A stretch of DNA of 64,000 bases from Ramlibacter lithotrophicus (GCF_012184415.1 NZ_VTOX01000001.1:372001-436000); one strand, 5' to 3'; shown: positions 35,404 through 44,297, numbered from the stretch's first letter. Made by a program: numbers and translations. Notes: generated from the sequence alone by a model not told the origin.

Positions 35404-35432
35404 TTGTTCGAAACAATGTCTCCCCCTATTCT
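35404..35432 (+). promoter_or_regulatory. Promoter of the hyuA-hyuB operon
   Basis: TTGTTC (35404-35409) and TATTCT (35427-35432) are 17 nt apart, with a predicted start near 35439 and a 77-nt leader. An AT-rich block (35360-35403, starting TTTTATTTATTGATTTG) lies directly upstream. CGAACA (35379-35384) is repeated inverted as TGTTCG (35405-35410) across the -35, a likely regulator site. Together with 35226-35343 this accounts for the 290-nt divergent gap. Confidence 0.55.
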
Positions 35433-35515
35433 GGCTCCCTCAACGGCAGCGCCGCAGGGACACACACAGGAGGCGCCCGCTGCCGACCTGGAGCCGGTAT
35501 GAAGAAGGGATTTTC

Positions 35516-37615
35516 GTGACAGCCTGGGCCATAGGAATCGACATTGGCGGCACGTTCACCGACGTGGTGGCGCTGGATTACGCCGCCGGCCGGCTGCACA
35601 GCCTCAAGGTGCTGACGACCCACGGCGATCCGGCGGAGGGAGTCGCCCATGGGTTGGAGCGGCTGATCCAGCAGTGCGGCATCCTGCCGCGCGAGGTGCG
35701 CCGCGTGGTGCACGCAACGACGCTCTTCACCAATGCACTGATCGAACGCCGCGGCGCCTGCACCGGACTGCTGGTGAACCAGGGGTTCAAGGACGTGATC
35801 GAGATCGGCCACGAGCGCAAGTACGACCTCTACGACCTGGCCCTGGAACGGGCACCGGCGCTGGTCCCGCGGAACCTGCGTGGCGAGATCGCCGGCCGCC
35901 TGGACGCACGCGGCGAGGAACTCGAGCCGGTCGCGCGCGAGGACGTGCGCGCGGCCGTCGCCGCGCTGGTGGAACGGGGCGTGGAGTCGCTGGCCGTCTG
36001 TCTCTTGCATTCATACACCTGCGGGCGGCACGAACGCCAGGTGGCCGACTGGATCCGCGCCGATTACCCGGCGCTGGAGATCACGTTGTCGTGCGAAGTG
36101 GCACCGGTGATTCGCGAGTTCGAGCGGATCTCCACCACCTCGGCGAACGCCTACATCAAGCCGCTTGCCAACCGCTATCTCAGCGCGCTGGAAGCGCGGC
36201 TGGCTGCCCTGGGCCTGCAGAGCGGCGTCCTGATGATGCTTTCCAACGGCGGCCTGTGCCATATCTCGGAGGCGCGGCGCACGCCGATCGAACTGCTCGA
36301 ATCGGGCCCTGCGGCCGGCGCCATCTCGGCTGCGCACTACGGCCTGCGCGACGACAATGCCGACCTGCTGGCGTTCGACATGGGCGGCACGACGGCCAAG
36401 CTGAGCCTCATCGAGGAGGGGCAGCCCGCGATCGCGTTCGGCTTCGAGGCTGCGCGCCGCAAGCGCTTTGCCGAGGGCAGCGGCCTGCCGATCCGCATCA
36501 CGACCGTCGACCTGATCGAGATCGGCGCCGGCGGCGGCAGCATCGCCCATCAGGACCAGCTGGGGTTGCTCAAGGTGGGCCCCCGCAGCGCCGGTTCCGA
36601 GCCGGGTCCCGCGTGCTACGGGCTTGGCGGGCGCGAGCCGACGGTGACCGATGCCAACCTGGTGCTCGGCTACCTCAACCCGGGTTACTTCGCCGGCGGC
36701 ACCATGTCGATCGACGTCGGCAAGGCCAGTGAAGCGATCGGCGGCATCGCCCGACCGCTCGGCCGGGAGATCGTCGACGTGGCCTGGGGCATGCACGACA
36801 TCGTCGCGGAAAACATGGCCGGCGCCGCGCGGGTGCACGTGGCCGAGCGCGGGCGCGATCCGCGCGACTTCGTCCTGCTGTGCACCGGCGGCGGCGGCCC
36901 GGTCCATTCGTATTACGTGGCGCAGAAGATCGGCGTGAAGACCATCGTGTGCCCGCCGGCCGCGGGGGTGGCGTCCGCCTACGGGCTGCTGGTGGCCCCG
37001 GCGCGGGCCGACCGGTCGCGCACCATGAGCTTCCGCCCGGCTGCCGATTCGCTGGAGACGCTGGAGCAGGCGTTCTCAGAACTCGAACGCGAGGCACGCG
37101 GATCCCTGGAGCAACTGGAGGAGACCTTCGGTCCCATCGTCCTCGCACGCCAGGCGGACGGCCGTTTCGTCGGCCAGGGGTTCAACCTTTCGGTGCGGCT
37201 GCCGGACGGGCCGTATGCCGGCGCGAGGGCCGCGTCCGGGCCGGACGTTCGCGCGGCGCTGGCGAGCGCGTTCGAATCGGTCTACCGGGAGAAGTTCGGG
37301 CGCACGCCGCCCGACGTGCCGGTGGAACTGGTGAACCTGCGGGTGGCCGGGGAAGCGCCGCCGCGCCGGCAGTTCGTCGCGCAAGCCCTGCCGGCCGGGG
37401 CGCAGGCAAGGCCGAAGGAAGTCCGCCGCGTGTATTTCCGGGAGGCGGAGGACTTCCTGCCGACGCCGGTATACGAGCGCTCGGCGGTTGGCGCCGGCTT
37501 CGCGCAAGCGGGGCCGCTGCTGATCGAGGACCCGGGTTCCACCCTGGTCGTCGGACCGAAGGGGCACGTGAGGCAACTGGCCAGCGGCAATTTGGTGATC
37601 GAGATCGAGGACTGA
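35516..37615 (+). CDS. hyuA: Hydantoinase/oxoprolinase subunit A
   Basis: The 699-residue protein belongs to the HyuA family (N-methylhydantoinase A, 5-oxoprolinase N-terminal half, acetone carboxylase beta subunit), ATP-dependent ring-opening or carboxylating enzymes. It begins MTAWAIGIDIGGTFTDVVALDY, the actin-like phosphate-binding start. It has HATTLFTNALIERRGACTGLL, the central DMGGTTAKLSLIEEG and the GAGGGSIA segment. Start GTG at 35516 with AAGGGA 8 nt upstream. The HyuB partner follows after one base. The true substrate (hydantoin, oxoproline or a related cyclic amide) cannot be read from sequence. Confidence 0.88.
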   Translation: MTAWAIGIDIGGTFTDVVALDYAAGRLHSLKVLTTHGDPAEGVAHGLERLIQQCGILPREVRRVVHATTLFTNALIERRGACTGLLVNQGFKDVIEIGHERKYDLYDLALERAPALVPRNLRGEIAGRLDARGEELEPVAREDVRAAVAALVERGVESLAVCLLHSYTCGRHERQVADWIRADYPALEITLSCEVAPVIREFERISTTSANAYIKPLANRYLSALEARLAALGLQSGVLMMLSNGGLCHISEARRTPIELLESGPAAGAISAAHYGLRDDNADLLAFDMGGTTAKLSLIEEGQPAIAFGFEAARRKRFAEGSGLPIRITTVDLIEIGAGGGSIAHQDQLGLLKVGPRSAGSEPGPACYGLGGREPTVTDANLVLGYLNPGYFAGGTMSIDVGKASEAIGGIARPLGREIVDVAWGMHDIVAENMAGAARVHVAERGRDPRDFVLLCTGGGGPVHSYYVAQKIGVKTIVCPPAAGVASAYGLLVAPARADRSRTMSFRPAADSLETLEQAFSELEREARGSLEQLEETFGPIVLARQADGRFVGQGFNLSVRLPDGPYAGARAASGPDVRAALASAFESVYREKFGRTPPDVPVELVNLRVAGEAPPRRQFVAQALPAGAQARPKEVRRVYFREAEDFLPTPVYERSAVGAGFAQAGPLLIEDPGSTLVVGPKGHVRQLASGNLVIEIED

Positions 37616-37616
37616 C

Positions 37617-39242
37617 ATGAGCAGCACCCCCCAAGACGGCGCGCGCCTGGCCGCCGATCCCATCTTCCTGGAAGTGTTCTGGACGCGCGTGCGTTCCATC
37701 GCCGACGAGGCCGCCAAGCTGATCGTGCGCACCTCGTTCTCGACGCTGTCGACCGAGGCGAACGACTTCGCCGTGGTGGTCACCGACACGGCCGGCCGCG
37801 CCCTCGCCGAAAACAGCGGCAGCATCCCGTCCTTCATCGGCACCCTGCCGCGCACCGTGCGGCACGCACTGGCGCAGATCGGCGCCGACCGGATGCGACC
37901 GGGCGACGTGTTCATCACCAACAACCCCTGGATCGGCACTGGCCATCTCAACGACATCTGCCTCGTCAAGCCGGTCTTCGCGGGCGCGCGCCTGGTCGGA
38001 TTCGCGGCGACGGCGGCCCATGTCCCCGACATCGGCGGCAAGATCCGCTCGGTCGATGCGCGCGAGCTGTTCGAGGAGGGCTTCCACATCCCGCTGATGT
38101 ACCTGCTGCGCGAGGGCCGCGCCGACGAAACGCTGCTGTCGCTGATCCGCACCAACGTTCGCACCCCGGAGCAGACCGTGGGCGACATCTGGTCGCAGGT
38201 GGGGGCGGTGGAACTCATCGCCAGCCGGCTCGGCGACGTGCTGCGCGAGTACGCCCTTGACGGCATCGATCACCTGGCGCATGCCTTGTTCGAGCGCGGC
38301 GAGCGCGCGATGCGGCAGGCGATCGACCGGCTGCCGGACGGCGTGTACCACTACGAAATGCAGACCGACGGCTTCGAGGAGCGCTTCCGGTTCGCCGTGG
38401 CCGTGACGATCCGCGGCAGCGAGATCGAGTGCGACTTTGCCGGCACCTCGCCGCAGCAGCCGCGCGCCATCAACTGTGTGATGGCCTACACGTACGCGAT
38501 GACCTCGTACGCGATCAAGTGCCTGCTGCTGCCGGACCTGCCGAACAACGACGGCCTGTTCCGTCCGATCCGCGTCGTCGCGCCCGAAGGCACGATCGTC
38601 AATCCGACGCAGCCGGCGCCGGTCGGCGGGCGCGCCTGCACCGGCCACTACGTGCCCGTGGTGATCTTCGGCGCGCTGCAGTCGGTGCTGCCGGACCGCG
38701 TGATGGCCGGGGCCGGCTCGCCGCTGTGGATCGCCAACCTGAGCGGCATGCGGGCGGATGGCAAGCCATTCACCACGGTGCTGTTCTACAACGGCGGCAT
38801 GGGCGCGACCGCGGGCAAGGATGGCTCCTCGGCGATGTCCTGGCCCAGCAACATTTCCCCGACCCCCGTCGAAGTGGCCGAGCGCGACTCGCCGTTGTTC
38901 TTCCGCTTCAAGCGGCTTCGCCCCGGCTCCGGCGGCCGAGGCCGCTTGCGCGGCGGGCTGGGCGAGGAAATCTGCTTCGTGAGCCGCCACACCGGCCCGC
39001 TGTCGATCGTCTTCCTGACCGAGCGCCTGCGGGTTCCCGCCCCGGGCCTGGCGGGCGGCGAGGCGGGTGCCTGCGGCGAGGTGCTGATCAACGGCGTCGC
39101 CATCGACAGCCGGCGGCCGCAGGTGCTGGCCGCCGGCGACGAGGTGATCCTGCGCACGCCCGGCGGCGGCGGCTACGGCCCCGCGGCGCAACGCTCGGAA
39201 TCCCTGCGTGAACAGGATCGGGTGCAGGGCTACATTGGCTGA
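37617..39242 (+). CDS. hyuB: Hydantoinase/oxoprolinase subunit B
   Basis: The 541-residue HyuB-family partner of HyuA has the family start DPIFLEVFWTRVRSIADEAAKLIVRTSFSTLS, the TNNPWIGTGHLNDICLVKPVF block, the AAHVPDIGGKIRS segment, and the glycine-rich C-terminal end (LRTPGGGGYGP). Length is typical (520-580). HyuA and HyuB are separate chains here, as in N-methylhydantoinases and acetophenone carboxylase-like enzymes, whereas in 5-oxoprolinase they are fused. One base separates hyuA and hyuB, so coordinated expression is certain in practice. Confidence 0.9.
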   Translation: MSSTPQDGARLAADPIFLEVFWTRVRSIADEAAKLIVRTSFSTLSTEANDFAVVVTDTAGRALAENSGSIPSFIGTLPRTVRHALAQIGADRMRPGDVFITNNPWIGTGHLNDICLVKPVFAGARLVGFAATAAHVPDIGGKIRSVDARELFEEGFHIPLMYLLREGRADETLLSLIRTNVRTPEQTVGDIWSQVGAVELIASRLGDVLREYALDGIDHLAHALFERGERAMRQAIDRLPDGVYHYEMQTDGFEERFRFAVAVTIRGSEIECDFAGTSPQQPRAINCVMAYTYAMTSYAIKCLLLPDLPNNDGLFRPIRVVAPEGTIVNPTQPAPVGGRACTGHYVPVVIFGALQSVLPDRVMAGAGSPLWIANLSGMRADGKPFTTVLFYNGGMGATAGKDGSSAMSWPSNISPTPVEVAERDSPLFFRFKRLRPGSGGRGRLRGGLGEEICFVSRHTGPLSIVFLTERLRVPAPGLAGGEAGACGEVLINGVAIDSRRPQVLAAGDEVILRTPGGGGYGPAAQRSESLREQDRVQGYIG

Positions 39243-39257
39243 CCAGATGTCGAGTGG

Positions 39258-39282
39258 GCGAGGGAAGACGGCAATCCCTCGC
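39258..39282 (+). terminator. Hairpin between hyuB and the first Bug receptor gene
   Basis: GCGAGGGA (39258-39265) pairs with TCCCTCGC (39275-39282) around 9 nt. There is no T-run after it, so it more likely stabilises or attenuates message than terminates it. The next gene follows 44 nt later with GAGGAG as ribosome-binding site. Confidence 0.4.
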
Positions 39283-39326
39283 TGCGCTCTGTTCGTTCAC
39301 CGTCGCAGTTGATTGAGGAGACAGGC

Positions 39327-40316
39327 ATGAGGAAAACGGGTTGGATGCTGGCGGCGCCGGCCGTGATGATGATGGCCGTCGGCGTCGCGAGCGCGCAGAC
39401 GGCCGACACTGCCGCGGATTTCCCGCAGAAGCCGATCAAGATCGTGGTGCCGTACCCGCCGGGCGGCTCGACCGACGTGCTCGGGCGGATGATGGCGCAG
39501 AAGATTTCCGCCAGGCTGGGCCAGCCGGTCGTGGTGGAGAACCGCGCTGGCGCGAGCGGCAATCTGGGCGCCCATTACGCGGCCAAGTCGCCGCCGGACG
39601 GTTACACGCTGTTCCTCGGCACCTCCACGGCACTGGCCGTGAATCCGCACCTGTACCCGAACCTCACCTACGACCCGCAAAAGGACTTCGCGCCGCTGAT
39701 CCTGGCGACGACGCTGCCCAGCCTGGTGGTGGTCAACAGCTCGGTCCCGGTGAAGACGTTGAAGGAACTCAACGAATACGCCAAGGCCAAGGACGGCGCC
39801 CTGAACTACGCTTCGTCCGGCAACGGCACGCCGGCGCATCTGGGCGCGGAGATGTACAAGAAGATGGCCGGCATCAAGATGACGCATGTGCCGTACAAGG
39901 GCGGGGCGCCGGCGTTGACCGACCTCGCCGGCGGCCAGACTTCGGTGATGTTCGCGATCCTGCCGGAGTCCTGGCCCCTGGTGAAGGACGGGCGGCTGCG
40001 CGCCCTGGCGATCACCACGCCGCAGCGTTCGCCGCTGATGCCGGAACTGCCCACCGTGGCGGAAGCCGCCGTGCCGGGCTACGAGCTGGTCGGCTGGTAC
40101 GGCTTCCTGGCGCCTGCCGGTACGCCGAAACCGGTCGTCGCCAAGCTGAACAAGGCATTGGACGAGGCGCTGCAGGACAAGGAGGTGCGCGCCAAGCTGA
40201 CCACGATGGGCTTCGAGGTCACAGGCGGCGCGCCCGAGCGCCTGGGCGACCTGATGCGCTCCGAGTCGAGGAAGTGGGGCCAGGTCGTCCGCGAAGGCAA
40301 CATCAAGGTCGACTGA
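39327..40316 (+). CDS. Tripartite tricarboxylate transporter substrate-binding protein (Bug family), copy 1
   Basis: The 329-residue periplasmic receptor has the signal peptide MRKTGWMLAAPAVMMMAVGVASAQ, then FPQKPIKIVVPYPPGGSTDVLGRM, the Bug signature with the carboxylate-binding loop, and the later YKGGAPALTDLAGGQ and PAGTPKPVVAKLN blocks. Bug proteins capture carboxylates, amino acids or aromatic acids, and most lack a nearby membrane component, as here. It lies downstream of hyuAB on the same strand, implying uptake of the hyuAB substrate or a related acid. A TTG-initiated longer form at 39309 is less likely because GAGGAG sits just ahead of the ATG at 39327. Confidence 0.88.
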   Translation: MRKTGWMLAAPAVMMMAVGVASAQTADTAADFPQKPIKIVVPYPPGGSTDVLGRMMAQKISARLGQPVVVENRAGASGNLGAHYAAKSPPDGYTLFLGTSTALAVNPHLYPNLTYDPQKDFAPLILATTLPSLVVVNSSVPVKTLKELNEYAKAKDGALNYASSGNGTPAHLGAEMYKKMAGIKMTHVPYKGGAPALTDLAGGQTSVMFAILPESWPLVKDGRLRALAITTPQRSPLMPELPTVAEAAVPGYELVGWYGFLAPAGTPKPVVAKLNKALDEALQDKEVRAKLTTMGFEVTGGAPERLGDLMRSESRKWGQVVREGNIKVD

Positions 40317-40324
40317 CCACAAGC

Positions 40325-40348
40325 GCGGTGCCGCCACGGCGGCGCCGC
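40325..40348. terminator. GC-rich hairpin between convergent genes
   Basis: GCGGTGCCGC (40325-40334) pairs with GCGGCGCCGC (40339-40348), including one G-U pair, around CACG. It fills the 36-nt space between the Bug gene and the convergent lysR gene and could serve both. No T-run is present. Confidence 0.45.
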
Positions 40349-40352
40349 GCCG

Positions 40353-41288
40353 TCACTCGCGAGTGAGGGCAACACCCGGCGGCAACGGCGTGCTGTGGAA
40401 CGTCTCCAGCAGGATGTCCATGATCCGGCGGGCGCTCGGGGAAAGCGAGCGCAGCCGACGGGTGATCAGGCAGATCTTGCGTGTGAGCACTGGGCCGGTG
40501 AGTTCGCGGAACCTGAGCTGCGGGAAGTCCTCGGCGCGCGCCGCGAGCGCCGGCACGATCGAGTAACGGTCGCCCAGGCCCAGCACCGGGTAGAGCGAGG
40601 TGGTGCTCGACACCTCGTCGTGGGGCGCCGCGAACAATGGCGAGAACGACGCATTGGCCGCCAGGAAGCTGCCGATGCCGGTGTCCGCGCTGAACGCGAC
40701 GTAGTCCTGCGGCGGCAGGTCCGCCCAGCGCAGCGGCGTTGCCGACTGCCCCAGGCGGTATTGCGGCATGCACAGCACCCCGTAGCGGTCCTCGATGAGC
40801 GGCGTGTAGTCGAGGTCGGGGTATCCCTTGTGCCGGCTGGTGATGGCGAAATCCAGGTCGCCATTGAGCAGCATGCGCTCCACCTGCTCCGATCCCGCGT
40901 CGCGCAGCGAGATCGTGACGTTGGGGTAGGACTCGCGAAAGACCGGGATCGCCCGCGTGAGGAACTGGTAGATGATGGACGCGGCGGCCGCGATGCGGAT
41001 GTGACCTTGCTGGCTTTGCGCGAGGGCCTTCAGGTCGCCGATGGCCGCGTCGAATTCCTTGATGATCTTCTCGGCCTCGGCGTGGAAGCGGCGCGCGTCC
41101 TCGGTCATGACCACGCGGCGCGTCGTGCGGTCGAACAGCTTCAGGCCGATCGCCTCCTCGAACTGCTGGATCGTCGCGGTGAGCGATGACTGCGTGAGGA
41201 ACATGCGGTTGGAGGCCACGGTGAACGACCCGGAATCGGCGACCGCCAGGAAGCAGCGCAGGTGGCGGATCGTGACGGTCCTGTCCAT
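40353..41288 (-). CDS. LysR-family transcriptional regulator
   Basis: The 311-residue LysR protein has the winged HTH (MDRTVTIRHLRCFLAVADSGSFTVASNRMFLTQSSLTATIQQFEEAIGLKLFDR-type start, residues 1-65) and a periplasmic-binding-like effector domain (HIRIAAAASIIYQFLTRAIPVF onward). It is convergent with Bug copy 1 and divergent from Bug copy 2, the usual geometry for controlling the adjacent uptake and dehydratase genes. Effector unknown. The ATG at 41288 is fixed by the HTH start; longer readings run through the divergent gene. Confidence 0.92.
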   Translation of the reverse strand: MDRTVTIRHLRCFLAVADSGSFTVASNRMFLTQSSLTATIQQFEEAIGLKLFDRTTRRVVMTEDARRFHAEAEKIIKEFDAAIGDLKALAQSQQGHIRIAAAASIIYQFLTRAIPVFRESYPNVTISLRDAGSEQVERMLLNGDLDFAITSRHKGYPDLDYTPLIEDRYGVLCMPQYRLGQSATPLRWADLPPQDYVAFSADTGIGSFLAANASFSPLFAAPHDEVSSTTSLYPVLGLGDRYSIVPALAARAEDFPQLRFRELTGPVLTRKICLITRRLRSLSPSARRIMDILLETFHSTPLPPGVALTRE

Positions 41289-41317
41289 GGATTTCCTCCG
41301 AAAGCGACGCGCCGATC

Positions 41318-41337
41318 TTATCGCTTGATGCGAATAA
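41318..41337. promoter_or_regulatory. Candidate LysR binding site
   Basis: TTATCGC (41318-41324) and GCGAATAA (41330-41337) form an imperfect dyad in the 162-nt gap between lysR and the second Bug gene, matching the general T-N11-A LysR pattern. It sits about 40 nt upstream of the predicted promoter for the plus-strand gene. Confidence 0.4.
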
Positions 41338-41354
41338 TCGACCCTATTTATTTG

Positions 41355-41384
41355 TTTGTGCAGGCCGCAACCGCTCCCTACACT
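41355..41384 (+). promoter_or_regulatory. Promoter for the second Bug gene
   Basis: TTTGTG (41355-41360) and TACACT (41379-41384) are 18 nt apart. The weak -35 fits an activator-dependent promoter. The AT-rich string CTATTTATTTG just upstream resembles TTTATTTATTGATTTG before hyuA. Confidence 0.4.
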
Positions 41385-41450
41385 GTCGAGTCGCCACTTC
41401 GACGAGCGCCGCGTCGGCGCCGGGTGCACACCACTTTTTGAGGTTCTTCT

Positions 41451-42431
41451 ATGAAGGTCTGGAAGCAAGCCATCTCCACCGCTGTCGCGTGCCTGACGGT
41501 CGTCGGCGGCAGCGTTGCCCATGCGCAGGACGACTATCCGAACAAGCCCGTGCGCATCGTCGTGCCGTTCGCGCCCGGCGGCTCCACCGACGTGGTCGCG
41601 CGGATCCTCGCCGAGAAGCTGGCGATCGAGCTGAAGCAGCCCTTCGTGGTCGACAACAAGGCCGGCGCCGGCGGCAACATCGGCGCCGACTCCGTGGCGA
41701 AGGCGCCCGCGGACGGCTACACGCTGCTGATGGGAACGACCGGCGTCCTGGCCATCAATTCCTACCTGTACAAGAACATGAGCTACGACGCGGCGAAGGA
41801 CTTCGCGCCGGTCAGCTACACCTCGCTCATCACCAACATCCTGGTGGTCAACCAGCAGCAGCCGTACAAGAACGTCGGTGAGTTGCTGGCGGCCGCCAAG
41901 TCCAAGCCCGGCATCCTGAGTTTCGCCTCGTCCGGTGCCGGCAGTTCCACCCACCTCTCCGGCGAACTGTTCAAGGTGCTGTCGGGTGCCGACATCATGC
42001 ACGTTCCGTACAAGGGCAGTTCGCAGGCCCTGACCGACGTGGTCTCGGGCCAGGTGACCATGCTGTTCGACAACGCGCCTTCCTCGATGGGCTTCATCCA
42101 GGGCGGCAAGCTGCGCGCCCTGGCGGTGACGAGCACGAAGCGGATGCCGGGCCTGCCCGACGTGCCGACCGTGGACGAAGCCGGCGTCAAGGGCTACGAG
42201 TCGCTCTCCTGGAGCGGCATCGTCGCTCCGGCCGCCACGCCCAAGCCGGTCATCGCCAAGCTCAACGCCGCCATCGACCGGGTCCTCAAGATGGACGATG
42301 TGAAGAAGAAGTTCGCCGGCCTCGGCGTCGAGCCGGTGGGCGGCGCGCCGGAGGTGTTCTCGAAGCACATCCGGACCGAGAGCGACAAGTGGGGCAAGGT
42401 CGTCAAGGCCGCCAACATCACGCTGAACTGA
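41451..42431 (+). CDS. Tripartite tricarboxylate transporter substrate-binding protein (Bug family), copy 2
   Basis: The 326-residue Bug receptor has the signal peptide MKVWKQAISTAVACLTVVGGSVAHAQ and the signature YPNKPVRIVVPFAPGGSTDVVARIL, followed by GAGGNIGADSVAKAPADGYTLLMG and the closing PEVFSKHIRTESDKWGKVVKAANI. It is clearly related to copy 1, but different enough to have its own ligand. It is the first gene downstream of the LysR-controlled divergent region, with the dehydratase subunits following, so its ligand is probably a substrate of that enzyme or of the aminotransferase. No TctA/TctB membrane subunits are present. Confidence 0.9.
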   Translation: MKVWKQAISTAVACLTVVGGSVAHAQDDYPNKPVRIVVPFAPGGSTDVVARILAEKLAIELKQPFVVDNKAGAGGNIGADSVAKAPADGYTLLMGTTGVLAINSYLYKNMSYDAAKDFAPVSYTSLITNILVVNQQQPYKNVGELLAAAKSKPGILSFASSGAGSSTHLSGELFKVLSGADIMHVPYKGSSQALTDVVSGQVTMLFDNAPSSMGFIQGGKLRALAVTSTKRMPGLPDVPTVDEAGVKGYESLSWSGIVAPAATPKPVIAKLNAAIDRVLKMDDVKKKFAGLGVEPVGGAPEVFSKHIRTESDKWGKVVKAANITLN

Positions 42432-42437
42432 ACCGAC

Positions 42438-42456
42438 GCGGCCCGCAACGGGCCGC
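42438..42456 (+). terminator. Hairpin after the second Bug gene
   Basis: GCGGCCCG (42438-42445) and CGGGCCGC (42449-42456) pair perfectly around CAA, 6 nt after the stop. With no T-run it probably protects the receptor message and lowers downstream expression rather than stopping it. Confidence 0.45.
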
Positions 42457-42481
42457 TCGCCTGATGAAGGGGAGTCGTTCG

Positions 42482-43759
42482 GTGCAACGGCCAGGAAAGA
42501 CAATTGCCGAAAAGCTGCTGTCGCGGGCGTCCGGCGCCGACCTGCGCGCCGGTGACCTCGCCATCTGCATGCCGGGGATGGCGATGGGCACCGACGGCTC
42601 CATTCCGATGGCGCTCGACTACCTGCGGCAGATGCAGCCCGATGACGCTGCCTTGCCGCCGCCCGCCCAACCCGGGCAGGTGGTCTTCGCCCTCGACCAT
42701 TACGGCGCCACGTCAGGCGCGCGTTCGCTGGCCCTGCAGGACCGCGCCCGCGCGTATGCCCGCGAGCACGGTGTGCGGGTGTTCGAGGTGGAAGAGGGCA
42801 TCGGCCACCAGCTGATGATCGAACGCGGGCTGGTCCGGCCCGGCGCCCTGGTGGTCGGCGCGGATTCCCATGCCGTCTCGTACGGCGCGCTGAACGCCTT
42901 CGGCACCGGCATCGGATCTTCCGATTTTGCCGGGGTGCTGCAGTGCGGCCAGGTCTGGCTGAAAGTGCCCGCTACGCTGAGGATCATGCTCCACGGCCGT
43001 CTCGCACCCGGTGTCTCGGCCAAGGATGTCGCGCTGGCCCTGGCGCGCCGCATCGGCGCCGACGGGGCGAGCTACATGGCGCTGGAGTTCGCCGGACCCG
43101 GGGTGGCCGCGCTCGACATGGACGACCGCATCGTGCTGGCCAACATGTCGGTGGAGATGGGCGCGAAGGCGGGCCTGTTTCCGTTCGACGAGTGCACCGC
43201 GGCGTACCTGGCGGCGCGTGACGCCGGCACGGGGGAACCGATGGCTGCCGACTCCGACGCCGACTACGCCGGCGTCGTCGACCTCGATCTGGCCGCCGTG
43301 GTCCCGCAGGTGGCGCTGCCGCACCGCGTCGACCAGGTGGTGGATCTGACCGCGGCGCCCGAAACCCGGGTGGACATGGTCTACCTCGGGACCTGCACGG
43401 GCGGCCGCACCAAGGACTTCCGGGAGGCACTCGAAGTGTTGCGCGAGGGCGGCGGCGTCGCGGCCGGCGTGCGGCTGGTCGTGACGCCGGCGTCCGACAC
43501 CGTGCGCGACCAACTCGCGGCAACCGGCCTCCTCGCCGAGTTCGAGGCGCTGGGCGCGCAGATCCAACCACCGGGCTGCGGTTCGTGCTGCGGCACCTGC
43601 GGGACCATTCCCGCGGCGGGAACGAACGTGGTGTCCACCGCCAACCGCAATTTCAAGGGGCGCATGGGCAACCGCGAAGCGCAGATCTTCCTCGCGTCGC
43701 CGCGCGCCTGCGCCAGCGCCGCCGTGCACGGCCGCCTCGTGGATCCCAGGAGGCGATGA
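42482..43759 (+). CDS. Aconitase-family dehydratase, large subunit (LeuC/homoaconitase-like)
   Basis: The 425-residue protein is a catalytic large subunit of the isopropylmalate dehydratase/homoaconitase group, with a [4Fe-4S] cluster. Cluster ligands are Cys305 (GTCTGG), Cys366 and Cys369 (GCGSCCG), spaced as in LeuC. GADSHAVSYGALNAFGTGIGSSD is the substrate-site loop. The start is taken as GTG 42482, because AAGGGGAG lies 6 nt ahead; an ATG at 42464 is possible. The family also includes dimethylmalate and citraconate-forming enzymes. Being outside any leucine operon and behind a Bug receptor, it is probably catabolic. Confidence 0.8.
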   Translation: MQRPGKTIAEKLLSRASGADLRAGDLAICMPGMAMGTDGSIPMALDYLRQMQPDDAALPPPAQPGQVVFALDHYGATSGARSLALQDRARAYAREHGVRVFEVEEGIGHQLMIERGLVRPGALVVGADSHAVSYGALNAFGTGIGSSDFAGVLQCGQVWLKVPATLRIMLHGRLAPGVSAKDVALALARRIGADGASYMALEFAGPGVAALDMDDRIVLANMSVEMGAKAGLFPFDECTAAYLAARDAGTGEPMAADSDADYAGVVDLDLAAVVPQVALPHRVDQVVDLTAAPETRVDMVYLGTCTGGRTKDFREALEVLREGGGVAAGVRLVVTPASDTVRDQLAATGLLAEFEALGAQIQPPGCGSCCGTCGTIPAAGTNVVSTANRNFKGRMGNREAQIFLASPRACASAAVHGRLVDPRRR

Positions 43760-44271
43760 TGAGCACATTGGTGCTGGCCGGCCGCGCGCGGGTTCTCGGC
43801 GACGACGTCAACACGGACTACCTGATTTCCTCCTCCCGCAAGAAGGAGAGCCTGGATCCGCAGGTGCTGCGGCGGTACCTGCTGGAAGACGTCGATCCGG
43901 GTTTTGCCGCGAGCGTCGTCGAGGGCGACATCCTGGTCGCCGGCAGCAACTTCGGCTGCGGCTCGGCGATGGAGGTGGCCGTGACCGTGGTGCTCGGCGC
44001 GGGAATTCGCGCCGTCATCGCGAAGAGTTTCTCGCGAACGTACTGGCGCAATGCGATCAACAACGGCCTGCTGGCGATCGTTGCCGACACGAGCGGCATC
44101 GTCGAAGGCCAGCGTCTGGAACTCCACCTCGCCGGCGCGCAACCGCAACTGCGGGTGACGGGCGAGCCTGCCCGCAGCGTGCTGTGCGACCCGCTGCCGC
44201 CATTCATGCTGGCCATGCGCGAAGCGGGTGGCCTGGTTCCCTACCTGCGCCGGCATCGCACGCTGGCGTGA
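43759..44271 (+). CDS. Aconitase-family dehydratase, small subunit (LeuD-like) with altered substrate loop
   Basis: The 170-residue small subunit completes the active site of the preceding protein. It has the swivel-domain start GRARVLGDDVNTDYLISSSRKK and the loop GSNFGCGSAMEVA (S69, A70, M71, E72). In LeuD and aconitase this loop is GCGSSREH, whose Arg contacts a substrate carboxylate; here that Arg is Met71, though the first Ser is kept. The specificity is therefore likely to differ from isopropylmalate. The ATG at 43759 follows AGGAGG; an adjacent ATG 3 nt upstream is too close to it. It overlaps the large-subunit stop by one base. Confidence 0.82.
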   Translation: MSTLVLAGRARVLGDDVNTDYLISSSRKKESLDPQVLRRYLLEDVDPGFAASVVEGDILVAGSNFGCGSAMEVAVTVVLGAGIRAVIAKSFSRTYWRNAINNGLLAIVADTSGIVEGQRLELHLAGAQPQLRVTGEPARSVLCDPLPPFMLAMREAGGLVPYLRRHRTLA

Positions 44272-44297
44272 TCACCTGACTTTCGAAAGACCCTGCC

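Noticed and set aside
39327..42431. Complete tripartite tricarboxylate transporter locus
   Set aside because: Two binding proteins are present but no TctA or TctB membrane subunit; they are orphan Bug receptors.
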